Of a DNA stretch of 64,000 bases, positions 33,637-41,659 are shown in pieces; the first letter of the stretch is position 1; each line of letters opens with the position of its first letter. This DNA comes from Microvirga alba (lineage in GTDB: Bacteria > Pseudomonadota > Alphaproteobacteria > Rhizobiales > Beijerinckiaceae): positions 186,001-250,000 of the forward strand of contig NZ_JADQDO010000006.1 in the NCBI RefSeq assembly GCF_015694465.1. Reading direction: 5' to 3'. The notes under the pieces are model-generated. The model did not search any database. It saw only the letters and a program-made list of their open reading frames with translations, and was not told where the DNA came from. The translations under genes and the position numbers were made by a program.

Positions 33637-34605
33637 GTGGTCGAAACCATCATGATCTTCGCGTTGGGGTTCCTTGCCGCAACCCTGATCGCACTTCTCA
33701 TCATCCCTGCCATCAACGCCCGGGCGGAGCGCCTCGCGCGCCGCCGCGCCGAAGCGCTCTTCCCCCTCTCGATCGAAGAACTGACGGCAGAGAAGGACCA
33801 TCTCCGGGCAGAGTTCGCCGTTCTTCAGAGACGGCTCGAACGTCGGGCGGAACAGGCGCAGGGCGTCAAATACCAAAGCATGGAAGAGCTGGGTCGGCGC
33901 GCTGTCCAGATCGAGTTGCTCGGGGAGACCCTGGCCGAGCGCGACGAAAAAATCGCGGGGCTTCAGGCCGATCTGGAGGAGACCCGACGGCGATTTGCAG
34001 CGGCGACAGAGGAACTCCACCTGGCGAGGATCTCCGCGGACGGAAGCAATGAGGCGCTCGCCGCCCTTGAGAGCGCCCGCCGCGTCGCATTGGACGAGGT
34101 CTGCGTGCTGCTTGGAGACCTCGAGCAGACGCGGTCTGACTTGTCGCAGGCAAGAAGCGAGGTCGAGCGCACAAAGGAAATGCTCGCGGGCAACGGAACC
34201 GCTGTGACCGATCTCGACGAACGTCTGACGACCGCTCTAAAAGAGCTAGACATCAAACGCATCACGATCTCCGTTTTGGAAACCCGCCTGATGACACAAA
34301 CCGCCCGCGCCACCGATTTCGAGCGCGCCCTTGCAGAGCGCCACAACGAGCTCTCAGAGGAGCGCAAGCGCTTGGCCGAGCTTGCCGAAGACCTCAGGGC
34401 CGCGCAGGAGCGCAGCCAGTCCCTCGAACGGCAAGTCACCGATCTTGAAGCTGAGCGGATTGGGGGCCACGCCGACGAAAAAGCCGTCGCGGACCTCGAC
34501 AACCAGAGCAACGAATTGCGCCGTCGCATCACCGAGATCGCTGACCAGATCGTGCGATCCGGCCATCCCCAGGCCCCCGAGGGCTCCGCGGCAACCGTGA
34601 AATAG
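33637..34605 (+). CDS. Membrane-anchored coiled-coil protein, unknown function
   Basis: 322 aa. One N-terminal membrane helix (residues 5-26) is followed by nearly 280 residues of heptad-rich coiled coil (many EELxxERDExI-like repeats). There are no cysteines of note and no enzyme motif. The start is GTG 33637 or ATG 33652. It may be a structural envelope component; it follows the eipA-like gene by about 110 bp, which fits an envelope role, but this is inference. Confidence 0.7.
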   Translation: MVETIMIFALGFLAATLIALLIIPAINARAERLARRRAEALFPLSIEELTAEKDHLRAEFAVLQRRLERRAEQAQGVKYQSMEELGRRAVQIELLGETLAERDEKIAGLQADLEETRRRFAAATEELHLARISADGSNEALAALESARRVALDEVCVLLGDLEQTRSDLSQARSEVERTKEMLAGNGTAVTDLDERLTTALKELDIKRITISVLETRLMTQTARATDFERALAERHNELSEERKRLAELAEDLRAAQERSQSLERQVTDLEAERIGGHADEKAVADLDNQSNELRRRITEIADQIVRSGHPQAPEGSAATVK

Positions 34606-34987
34606 ATGCTTCCGACGCGCGATCCTGCCGCGAGGGAGTGAGACCGCCGTCTCACGATGGAACCCCCGCGGGGGACCGCGTGTCCTGTCGCGACGCGCAA
34701 TTTTCGCTGCAGATCATGAGCATTCCTCCGGAAGAGTTCAGGTGCTCACGCGCGCTGTAGCCCGCACGGGAAGAACGAGCCTGTGTCGATGTGCTCGCCC
34801 TCGGAGCCCTCGTCCTTTCCCTCCCCTCTTCAATCGGGAGGAGACACCTTTCAGGAAAACATTGCGGGACGCGGGAACTCCGGCCGTCGTGAGTCGATTG
34901 ACCTTGGCCTTGGGTCAACGGCGTCGCATCGCCTGATCTCTCAGGCCGAAGGCGCAGACAAGCCCGGTGATGACAGGTGTCCGCACA
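34606..34987. other. Intergenic stretch, no gene seen
   Basis: About 380 bp of GC-rich sequence before a secreted-protein gene. A self-complementary CCTGATCTCTCAGG lies at 34932-34945. No RNA gene or riboswitch could be supported. Confidence 0.4.
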
Positions 34988-35599
34988 ATGAAACTCGCGC
35001 TGATTTTCGTTGCCCCGCTCATGTCCGTCATGTCGATGGCATTGCCCGCCGAAGCCGCCCAGTCAGCCCAGTCGTGGTTTCAGGACCAGGGCTACGTGCC
35101 GCCGGACGGCAACCAGATCATCGCGTGCCACGGCTATGGATGCTCACGCCGGGCAGCACTCGCGATCGACGCCGCCTGGCTCACCCGCATGCGCGCCATC
35201 ATGAACGGCGGACGGGGGTCGCCGGACGCGGAAAGACGGGCGATCGGGGAGGTCGTCAAGAGCTACACGGCCTCTCTCGCGCGCCTGTTCGGCGGCACAC
35301 CGGACGCTCCGCGTTCGCCGCCCCAGCTCTCGGGCCAGAATGGTCAGATGGATTGCGTCGACGAAACGGCGAACACCACAAGCCTGCTTCTGGTGCTGGA
35401 AGCGCAGGGCTTGCTGACCCACCACCACGTCGAACGACCGCAATCGCGGGGATTGTTCATCGATGGACGGTATCCGCACGTCACGGCCATCGTCGTGGAA
35501 AAGCGGACAGGACGCGAATGGGCTGTCGACCCGTGGCCCAAGGCGCCCGGTCAGCAGCCGGATATCCTGCCGCTCACACAGTGGCGGCAGGATTCCTGA
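34988..35599 (+). CDS. Secreted protein of unknown function
   Basis: 203 aa from ATG 34988, preceded by AGGTG about 8 nt upstream; ATG 34967 is also in frame. Residues 1-24 are a signal peptide ending AEA. The centre holds three cysteines (ACHGYGCSRR and MDCVDETANT) and a conserved-looking HHHVERPQSRG segment, then REWAVDPWPK. The Cys-Asp-Glu, His and Asp-Trp order resembles a transglutaminase-like fold, which I cannot confirm. Similar proteins are common in the order. Confidence 0.7.
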   Translation: MKLALIFVAPLMSVMSMALPAEAAQSAQSWFQDQGYVPPDGNQIIACHGYGCSRRAALAIDAAWLTRMRAIMNGGRGSPDAERRAIGEVVKSYTASLARLFGGTPDAPRSPPQLSGQNGQMDCVDETANTTSLLLVLEAQGLLTHHHVERPQSRGLFIDGRYPHVTAIVVEKRTGREWAVDPWPKAPGQQPDILPLTQWRQDS

Positions 35600-35617
35600 T
35601 CGTCTCGATTCGAGAAA

Positions 35618-35941
35618 TTACTTCAGGTGCTGAGCGAGGTGCTTGTTCATTTCGAACATCGTCACCTTCTTCTTACCGAAGATCGGCTCCAGCTTGTCAT
35701 CGGCGAGGATCTCGCGCTTGTTCTCAGGGTTCTGAAGGTTGTGCTTCTTGATGTATTCCCACATCTTGCTCACGACCTCGCCGCGCGCCAGCGGGCTGGA
35801 ACCCACGATAGCGGCCAGTTCCTTGGACGGCTGCAAAGGCTGCTGGAGAGCATTGGGCTTGGCTCCGGCCTTCTTGGCGGCGGGCGCCTTGGCCTCAGGC
35901 TTCTTCGCGCTGGCTTTTCCGGCTGTCGTCTTGGTCGGCAT
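35618..35941 (-). CDS. SWIB/MDM2 domain protein
   Basis: 107 aa from ATG 35941 with AGGAG about 8 nt upstream; the frame opens at 36067. Residues 1-35 are a Lys/Ala-rich basic tail. Residues 40-107 are a SWIB fold (ELAAIVGSSPLARGEVVSKM, then WEYIKKHNLQNPENKREI and FEMNKHLAQHL). Bacterial members are also found fused to topoisomerase I and probably act on DNA. It is convergent with the secreted-protein gene. Confidence 0.92.
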   Translation of the reverse strand: MPTKTTAGKASAKKPEAKAPAAKKAGAKPNALQQPLQPSKELAAIVGSSPLARGEVVSKMWEYIKKHNLQNPENKREILADDKLEPIFGKKKVTMFEMNKHLAQHLK

Positions 35942-36120
35942 GGATTCCTCCGAGGGTGATGAGAAGCCTTCAACAGCGCGGACCTGGCCGCCAAAGGCTG
36001 ATTGAACTGCCCCGAACCGGAATTGGGATACTTTCCTAGGACCCCGATCCTCCGACAGAGAGATCAATATTGTGGAAGCTTATGTCTGCTCTTCGCCATC
36101 AGCAAGCTAGACTTGAGGCG

Positions 36121-36576
36121 TCATGCCGTCCTGGACAGGGATAAAATCTTCATCGTGCCTTCGCCGGCGGCTTGGGAGGACCTGTTCGGCGGGTCGCTAA
36201 ACCGGGAACGTTCCGCAGCGGAAACGACATGGGACACAACCGCCTCGCCGGAGCATGGTTTCGCGAGAAAGGCGGCTCCGGGGGGCAGGTCGCCATCCGC
36301 CGGCCAAGGGCGACCGGACATGATGAGAATTTCGGCCTCCGGCCATGACTTATGGACTTTATGAGCCAGCTCGAGCCCATCGCAGCCGGTGGGCATATCG
36401 ACGTCTGTCAGCAGCACGTTGACGCGCAGACCGGCCTCCATGGCAATCAACGCTTCCGCCGCGTTGGCGGCCTCAACCACTCTAAAACCTGCTTCATCGA
36501 GAAGGTCCGATATGAAGAGGCGAATAAGGGGCTCGTCTTCAACCAAAAGAACTGTGGATGAGGCGTCGGACATCAA
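36121..36576 (-). CDS. Orphan single-domain response regulator
   Basis: 151 aa. A receiver domain only: acidic pair at EDE (13-15), phospho-acceptor Asp58 in LLTDVDMP, and the conserved Lys in FLAKPC. The remaining 30 residues are a short tail (RSSQAAGEGTMK) with no output domain, so it works by protein contact. It lies 120 bp from a second orphan receiver gene on the same strand. Confidence 0.88.
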   Translation of the reverse strand: MMSDASSTVLLVEDEPLIRLFISDLLDEAGFRVVEAANAAEALIAMEAGLRVNVLLTDVDMPTGCDGLELAHKVHKSWPEAEILIMSGRPWPADGDLPPGAAFLAKPCSGEAVVSHVVSAAERSRFSDPPNRSSQAAGEGTMKILSLSRTA

Positions 36577-36699
36577 TTCTCAATCTCTTGATACGTTGCC
36601 GGTCAACGCCCTCACACCGGCTCAGTTCCATACCTGTCGAGGACCACTTGTGCGACTTTAGGCTAAGCCACAGGATCGGTTGACAGCGCACGGGGGCTC

Positions 36700-37056
36700 T
36701 CAGGGCGCTTCCGAACGGCTCGGAACGGCGAGTTCGATCGAGCGAAGGATCGCGGCCTCTTCAAACGGTTTTGGAATGAACAACACCAGCTGGAGGAAAT
36801 GCGGCACCTCGGCAGGCGGCGAGGCTGTTACGAATGCAAAAGGAATCTGGCGTTCCAGCAGCTCCGCGGCGACACCAAAGCTCTTACCGTCGATGAGATC
36901 TATGTCGAGCAGCGCACAGTCAAAGGTCTCGTCAAGATACCGGCGCGCCTCGACCAATGAATCTGAAACACCGACGATCTCGTGCCCTTCGTTCTCGAGG
37001 ATTGTCTGCAAATCCAGCGCAATGAAAGGGTCGTCCTCCAATATCAAAACACGCAC
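36700..37056 (-). CDS. Orphan single-domain response regulator
   Basis: 118 aa from GTG 37056, with GGAG about 9 nt upstream; the longer frame from 37227 is not receiver-like. The receiver has EDD (7-9), phospho-acceptor Asp51 in LLDIDLID, and Lys in FIPKPF. It resembles the receiver proteins that follow a HWE/LovK-type kinase in this order, although no kinase is adjacent. Confidence 0.85.
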   Translation of the reverse strand: MRVLILEDDPFIALDLQTILENEGHEIVGVSDSLVEARRYLDETFDCALLDIDLIDGKSFGVAAELLERQIPFAFVTASPPAEVPHFLQLVLFIPKPFEEAAILRSIELAVPSRSEAP

Positions 37057-37362
37057 AATCAGTCTCCATCGGTCCAGCCCCAACCTCAGAATCTGCTGCG
37101 CTTGAACATACGCTCCGCGAAACGCAACTCTATTCAAGAGCATAGAACGAACGGGCATCGCGGGCGGAAGTTCCATAACCCCTTGGGAGTGCATCGAAAC
37201 GGTCGAAAAACAGGGCGCCCGGATCACACATCAGCACACGAAATGCATCGGCCCCGTGATGAGTGGCCGCGCCATTCCGCCGTGGCGTTGCTCGCTCGAA
37301 TCGTGAGCGTCTCATCTGGCGAAGCGACGTGGGCTTCCGTTTCTTCAGAACACGAACGTTGG
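37057..37362. other. Intergenic stretch, no certain gene
   Basis: About 300 bp between a receiver gene and the stress membrane module. A leftward open frame (37130-37315) ends in a plausible-looking stretch (LMCDPGALFFDRF), but it has no ribosome site and an unusual start, so it is not called. Confidence 0.4.
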
Positions 37363-38010
37363 TCAGTGCCGCTCGGCCTGGCTATCGCGTCGCAACTCGC
37401 CTTCGCGCTTGCGAGCGCGCGGGTCTTCACCCTCGAGCGCCTCTTCTACATATTCTCGCCCTCTTTTGGCGGCGTCGCGGGCATATTGCACGCCGCGCTC
37501 GCGAACCTCATCGGACCATTCGCCGAAGGTCTGGTTCTCCCGGCGCGTCCGCGGCAGCAAGGCCCCCAGGAGCAAACCTGCTGCAAGGCCGACCAGGCCG
37601 ACCACCATGGGATTTTCCGCGACATAGCGCTGGACGCTATTGCGAGCATCGCTGAATGTTTTCGCCGAACGGTCGCGCATATGGCCCATCCGGTCATGTT
37701 GGCGTTCATACGCGTCGGAGGCCCAATCCGAAACGCGGCCATACGTGTCCTCCGCCCATTCCGCCGCCTCCTCATAGGTCTCGGCCGCCTTGTGACGAGC
37801 CTCGCTTGCGGCCTCGCGAACCCGCGCTGCCGCATCATGGGCTTTTCCTGGCTGGGACCTGGGGGACGCCTCCTCATAGGTGTGCGGCATGGGCGATTGG
37901 CCAACATTGCCGACTGACGTTCCTGCGGAAATGTTGGCTCCGGAGGCGGCTTCCGAACCAGCCTGTTTCGCTGATGACGACTTATCGGACTCGCTCTTGT
38001 GGTCACCCAT
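37363..38010 (-). CDS. DUF883-like (ElaB/YqjD type) membrane-anchored stress protein
   Basis: 215 aa. Residues 1-50 are low-complexity. Residues about 55-130 are amphipathic, Ala/Glu/Arg-rich (VREAASEARHKAAETYEEA), then VAENPMVVGLVGLAAGLLLG forms one membrane anchor near residue 140. This is the ElaB/YqjD/DUF883 layout; the Escherichia members bind ribosomes at the inner membrane in stationary phase. It is the last gene of a leftward group with DUF3618 and holin-like genes. Confidence 0.82.
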   Translation of the reverse strand: MGDHKSESDKSSSAKQAGSEAASGANISAGTSVGNVGQSPMPHTYEEASPRSQPGKAHDAAARVREAASEARHKAAETYEEAAEWAEDTYGRVSDWASDAYERQHDRMGHMRDRSAKTFSDARNSVQRYVAENPMVVGLVGLAAGLLLGALLPRTRRENQTFGEWSDEVRERGVQYARDAAKRGREYVEEALEGEDPRARKREGELRRDSQAERH

Positions 38011-38031
38011 GGAAAGCTCCTTATCGATCGA

Positions 38032-38433
38032 TCAGATGCGGGAATTGGTAACGCGTCGGCGTTCGAACATGTCTTGCGGCGGCTGAAGAGGCGACGCGCC
38101 GGAACCATAGAGGCGCGTGTCTTCGGGCTCCGCAGCCACATCCTCTTGGTCCATCAAGCGTGGGCTTCGGGAAACGCCCGCAGGCGCGTGGCGCGCACGA
38201 TGCAAAAGAAGCCCGATGCCCGCAGCGACAAGCATGACCGGAACGGGATGCCGCCGGATCGCGGTCATCATGTTGTCGAAAAGCGGAGCGTATCGCCCTG
38301 TGCGGGCAGCGCCCAGCATATCGTCGACGATCCCAGAGACCGTCATCTTGCCTTGGAGCCGGTCGATGGTCAGGTCGAGCTTCGAACGGGTCTCTTCGAT
38401 CTCCCGTTCCAGGTCATCGAGGCTTCGCGTCAT
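38032..38433 (-). CDS. DUF3618 family protein
   Basis: 133 aa from ATG 38433; the first ATG of the frame (38619) lies inside the upstream gene. MTRSLDDLEREIEETRSKLD with LTIDRLQGKM is the DUF3618 signature, followed by one hydrophobic segment (VPVMLVAAGIGLLLHR). Its ATG overlaps the stop of the holin-like gene (4 bp), so translation is coupled. It probably works with that membrane protein in the cell envelope. Confidence 0.85.
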   Translation of the reverse strand: MTRSLDDLEREIEETRSKLDLTIDRLQGKMTVSGIVDDMLGAARTGRYAPLFDNMMTAIRRHPVPVMLVAAGIGLLLHRARHAPAGVSRSPRLMDQEDVAAEPEDTRLYGSGASPLQPPQDMFERRRVTNSRI

Positions 38434-38825
38434 CCCGTAACCCTTTCGGATAAGATTTCCGCGTCGCGTTTGAGCGAACGCGTCGTTCGCTGGGGCGCAA
38501 GCGAGGACGTCGACATCGCATAGCGCGCACCGAGCCCGAGACCGATCGCGATCAGGGCCATCGCGCCACCGACGATAAGAGCCGCCAATGCTCTTGATCC
38601 GACGATCACCGCCAACCAATCGACAAGCGCCTGCGTGAACAGCATGATCGCCGCAATTGCGAATGCCGCCGCCGCGACCACGAGAGTGATGCCGATGAAA
38701 ATCTGGCGAATGTTCTGAGACATTTCCGTCCGGAACAGAGCGAATTCCTTCTGTGCGAGCAGGGTCGTGTCTCGCAAAGCCTCGCCCGCGAGTTCCTGGA
38801 TCGTCTGAGAACCATGACCTGACAT
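38430..38825 (-). CDS. YqjE/phage-holin-3_6 family membrane protein
   Basis: 131 aa with two membrane helices (about 40-65 and 70-95) and the conserved LAQKEFALFRTEMSQN helix before them. The family name refers to holins, but chromosomal members such as YqjE are stress-related inner-membrane proteins. It overlaps the DUF3618 gene by 4 bp and follows the 173-aa gene by 14 bp. Confidence 0.85.
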   Translation of the reverse strand: MSGHGSQTIQELAGEALRDTTLLAQKEFALFRTEMSQNIRQIFIGITLVVAAAAFAIAAIMLFTQALVDWLAVIVGSRALAALIVGGAMALIAIGLGLGARYAMSTSSLAPQRTTRSLKRDAEILSERVTG

Positions 38826-38839
38826 CTTATCTCTCCGCG

Positions 38840-39361
38840 TCAGGCGTCGACCTGCAGCCGCGGGTCTCGATTCCGCATCGCATGTCCACCAGTGCGATGG
38901 GAGGACCGATCCTCGCGGAGATCCTCGGCCGTGCTCTTGATGAAACGCGCCGTCAGGAAGCCGACGGTGATGGACAAAGCGGCCACGACCCCGGGGCGAC
39001 GGCGCGCGATGTCTTCGACAGCGCCGACAATATCCGCGAAGTTGTGCTCGCGGATCGTATCCGCGAGCTGCTCCAGACCTTCCGCCGCACTGTCGACCAC
39101 GGCGCGGATATTCTGGCGATCATCGAAGGAGCTGGTGGCATCGCGAAGAGACGTCGCGAAATCGGCCACCGATTGCGCGACATCGTCCTTGCGCCGGCCT
39201 GCATAATGCGTCGCCTGCTCACGAGCGGCATCGATGAACAGACGGCCGCGATCTACGGCAGCCCCGGCGATGCCGCCGACCTCGTCCTTCAAGACGCTCC
39301 ATTCCTCGGTCCCGATGTCGGTCTGCCGTTTCCTCTCATCACCTTGCTGTCCCACGCCCAT
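38840..39361 (-). CDS. Membrane-associated stress protein, nutrient-deprivation-induced type
   Basis: 173 aa. Residues 20-120 are amphipathic helices (VAQSVADFATSLRDATSSF), and one hydrophobic segment follows (PGVVAALSITVGFLTARFI, near 130). Similar genes, annotated as nutrient-deprivation-induced, start clusters with holin-like and DUF3618 genes in Rhizobiales. It is the first gene of that leftward group here. The function is unknown. Confidence 0.72.
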   Translation of the reverse strand: MGVGQQGDERKRQTDIGTEEWSVLKDEVGGIAGAAVDRGRLFIDAAREQATHYAGRRKDDVAQSVADFATSLRDATSSFDDRQNIRAVVDSAAEGLEQLADTIREHNFADIVGAVEDIARRRPGVVAALSITVGFLTARFIKSTAEDLREDRSSHRTGGHAMRNRDPRLQVDA

Positions 39362-39836
39362 GATTTACCTTCCTCAATCGCGTGGGGGTAACCACGCGGG
39401 GCATGGCGGGTTCCGTCTCTCCTTCCCCGGCCATGACCTGGCCTTGAAACGCTGGGGATGGACGATAGCCGAAGCGCCTCTCGAAGACCGGTGGGATGGA
39501 CGGACCCGCGCCGACACGACTTAAAAAGCAAGCAATTTCAGATTGTTATGCGACACAGGCAAGCATCGCCTTAGGGAAAGCCGGCAACAGCCGTCTCAAC
39601 CTTAAGGATAAGAGGCCGCAACGTATGGTTGGCGAGGGCGAGACGCCCCCTATATCGCCCGATGCGATACAATAAAACATTCCCGTCCACGCAAAACCTG
39701 CGAGAGGTCACTGTGACTCATTGGCTGTTCGACAACGCCGGTAACGGCATCACGCCCGCGAATCCGCACGGCTCGCCGCCGATGGCGTCGAAGGTCCGAC
39801 GGGGCGGCAAACGCGGTCTCGGTCACGAGGTGCACC
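39362..39836. other. Intergenic stretch
   Basis: About 475 bp containing the promoter of the leftward stress operon. A rightward GTG frame at 39713-39850 with AGAGG upstream could encode a 45-aa peptide overlapping the next gene; the support is too thin to call it. Confidence 0.4.
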
Positions 39837-40088
39837 ATGCAACATTTTGATAAAGAGGCCGCCCCCCTCATCGCTTTCGTACAGGAAGAGATCGCGAGCA
39901 CGTTGAACGAGACCGCGTCACAAATCCTCGAAAGGTTGCCCCCGATCACGCGGCTGAGATTGCTGGCCTTCATGAGCCTGATCGATGATCCGCAAGCGAC
40001 GAAGGCATTATTGGATGTCGACTCTTCGGGTCGCCTGCGCCTCACCTTGGCGGCCTACGGCGTCCGAAGCGCCAATCAAGGGCATTGA
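39837..40088 (+). CDS. Small hypothetical protein
   Basis: 83 aa, starting MQHFDKEAAPLIAFVQEEIA with GAGG about 6 nt upstream. Mostly helical, with no signal or membrane segment and no recognised family. It is convergent with the DUF892 gene 15 bp away. Confidence 0.5.
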   Translation: MQHFDKEAAPLIAFVQEEIASTLNETASQILERLPPITRLRLLAFMSLIDDPQATKALLDVDSSGRLRLTLAAYGVRSANQGH

Positions 40089-40103
40089 TGCCCGGGAGGG
40101 CCC

Positions 40104-40598
40104 TCACGCAGCCTTCATGTTGATGCGCGCCTCGGCCATCTGGGTCAGAAGCTTGTCCGTCTTTCTTTCCTCTTCGAGGGTCTGGGCCAGGAGTTTGGCC
40201 ACGTCCTTCATGCCGAGTTCTTCGGCCCAGGTTTTCAATGTGCCGTAGCGGGTGATCTCATAATGTTCGACCGCTTGCGCGGCAGCGAGAATGGCGGCGT
40301 CGAGCGCTATGCTTTCGGCGAAGTCCGCCATGACTTCCTTTCCCTCTTCGATGATGCCGTTGATAGCCTCGCACTGCACGCCGCGCGCTTGCTTGCCCAG
40401 CATCTTGAAGATGTCCTCGAGACGCTCGATTTGACCTTCTGTTTCGGCGTGATGGGTTTCGAAAGCGTCTCTCAGTTCTTCGGACTCGACGGCCTTCGCC
40501 ATCTTGGGCAGCGCCTTTAGAATTTGCTTCTCGGCGAAATAGACGTCCTTGAGCGTGTGCACAAAGAGATCGTTCAGGGTCTTTTCCTTGGCGGGCAT
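40104..40598 (-). CDS. DUF892 ferritin-like protein (YciE/YciF type)
   Basis: 164 aa. A four-helix ferritin-like bundle with the DUF892 metal ligands: HTLKDVYFAEKQIL (Glu), HHAETEGQIERL, IALDAAILAAAQAVEHYEI and EEERKTDKLL. YciE/YciF proteins are general-stress proteins with a di-iron or di-manganese site. It lies in a group of general-stress genes and is probably expressed with them. Confidence 0.92.
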   Translation of the reverse strand: MPAKEKTLNDLFVHTLKDVYFAEKQILKALPKMAKAVESEELRDAFETHHAETEGQIERLEDIFKMLGKQARGVQCEAINGIIEEGKEVMADFAESIALDAAILAAAQAVEHYEITRYGTLKTWAEELGMKDVAKLLAQTLEEERKTDKLLTQMAEARINMKAA

Positions 40599-40747
40599 CG
40601 TCCGAACTCCTTAGCGGTGGGCGTGTGCTCAACGAGGCTTCGGAGCGGAGGTTCCGCGCATCACCGATACTGGCTCAACACGTCTGCAGCCCTCGGAACC
40701 ATCGCGATGGCGTAGCGTTCGGCCCTTGCCGATGAAGGAGACGTGAC

Positions 40748-41011
40748 GTGGATCATTCGACTCCGGCCAAGACCGACGCTTTTCTGGACACCGAGCCGAA
40801 CCTGACGACGGCGGAACGAGCGGCCTACATCGTGACAGGCTTAGCCTTGGCCGCCGCGAGCGTAAAACCGCGCCCGAACCACATTCTGAGCGTTCTCGCG
40901 CTCGTCAGCGGTTCCTATCTCGCGTGGCGGGGATATGTCGGAAGCTGTCCCATCAAAGCGGCTCTCATGGGACACTCGACCCCTGCGGAGCAGATCACCG
41001 GGACACACTGA
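40748..41011 (+). CDS. DUF2892-like small membrane protein
   Basis: 87 aa from GTG 40748, preceded by AAGGAGACGTGAC. N-terminal motif NLTTAERAAYIVTGLALAAAS and GSYLAWRGYVGSCPIKAALM match DUF2892-type inner-membrane proteins with two helices. The CPI Cys is typical. Such proteins accompany stress or sulphurtransferase genes. Confidence 0.72.
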   Translation: MDHSTPAKTDAFLDTEPNLTTAERAAYIVTGLALAAASVKPRPNHILSVLALVSGSYLAWRGYVGSCPIKAALMGHSTPAEQITGTH

Positions 41012-41078
41012 TCGCCTTTGCGGACCACGCCAAATTCGCGATCCGCAAAATCAATATCAGCGGACGCCCGGGCCGGTC

Positions 41079-41348
41079 TCAGTAGGAGCTCGTAGAGCGT
41101 CCGCGACCGGCGATCAGCCCATACACGAAGAGCACGATCACGGCGCCGACGATTGCGCCGATGAAACCTGCGCCCTCATCTGCCCGATACCAGCCGAGTG
41201 CCTGTCCGAGATAGGTCGCGACGAAAGCACCGACGATGCCGAGGATGGTGGTGAGAATGAAGCCGGAAGGTTCCTTTTCCCCGGGCATGATCATTTTCGC
41301 GACCACGCCAGCGACGAAACCGATAATGATTGTCCAAATGAAGCTCAT
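41079..41348 (-). CDS. GlsB/YeaQ/YmgE family stress membrane protein
   Basis: 89 aa from ATG 41348; the frame opens at 41441. Three helices with the family pattern WTIIIGFVAGVVAKMIMPG, then GFILTTILGIVGAFVATYLG. Known members respond to general stress and belong to the transglycosylase-associated protein group. It ends the stress module. Confidence 0.9.
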   Translation of the reverse strand: MSFIWTIIIGFVAGVVAKMIMPGEKEPSGFILTTILGIVGAFVATYLGQALGWYRADEGAGFIGAIVGAVIVLFVYGLIAGRGRSTSSY

Positions 41349-41552
41349 GACATGATCCCTTAATCTCTGGTGGCTGAACAGGGAACGCGTATGAGCGGCT
41401 AAGGTTGCGCCCCATCGATCATTTCGCCACCGGCGCGGCAAACCGCCCGTCCCTGAGTGAAGGGACGGGCAATGAGGGACAATCCAGCACGGTCTTGCTT
41501 GTTCCCGACCTCTTCAATGGGCCGCGCCAAGCGAGGGTCAGGGAGGAAGAGG
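41349..41552. other. Promoter region of the GlsB-family gene; no other gene seen
   Basis: About 200 bp between the GlsB-family gene and the repeat downstream of gabT. No gene, RNA or clear operator was seen. Confidence 0.35.
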
Positions 41553-41659
41553 CTAGAGCTTGATCATGTCTTTTTGAAACATGATCAAGCTCTCGATTCC
41601 TTATTGTCGCATGATCCGGGCGAACAACCGGTTTCCACTTATCTCGATCATGCTCTAGG
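41553..41659. repeat. Dispersed palindromic repeat downstream of gabT
   Basis: It contains a perfect stem, AGAGCTTGATCATGT (41555-41569) and ACATGATCAAGCTCT (41579-41593), and ends with CCGGTTTCC onward to CTCTAGG (41628-41659). The latter matches 29171-29202 in reverse complement. The gabT stop codon TAG lies inside it. The family is common in Hyphomicrobiales genomes. Confidence 0.78.

Noticed and set aside
34932..34960. A stretch resembling the CTCTCAGGC part of a glycine riboswitch
   Set aside because: The match is short, the CCTGA/TCAGG self-complementarity explains part of it, the rest of the aptamer could not be built, and the gene downstream has no link to glycine.
39713..39850. A GTG-started 45-codon frame before the 83-aa gene
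   Set aside because: A fair ribosome site but no protein-like conservation that I can recognise; left uncalled.
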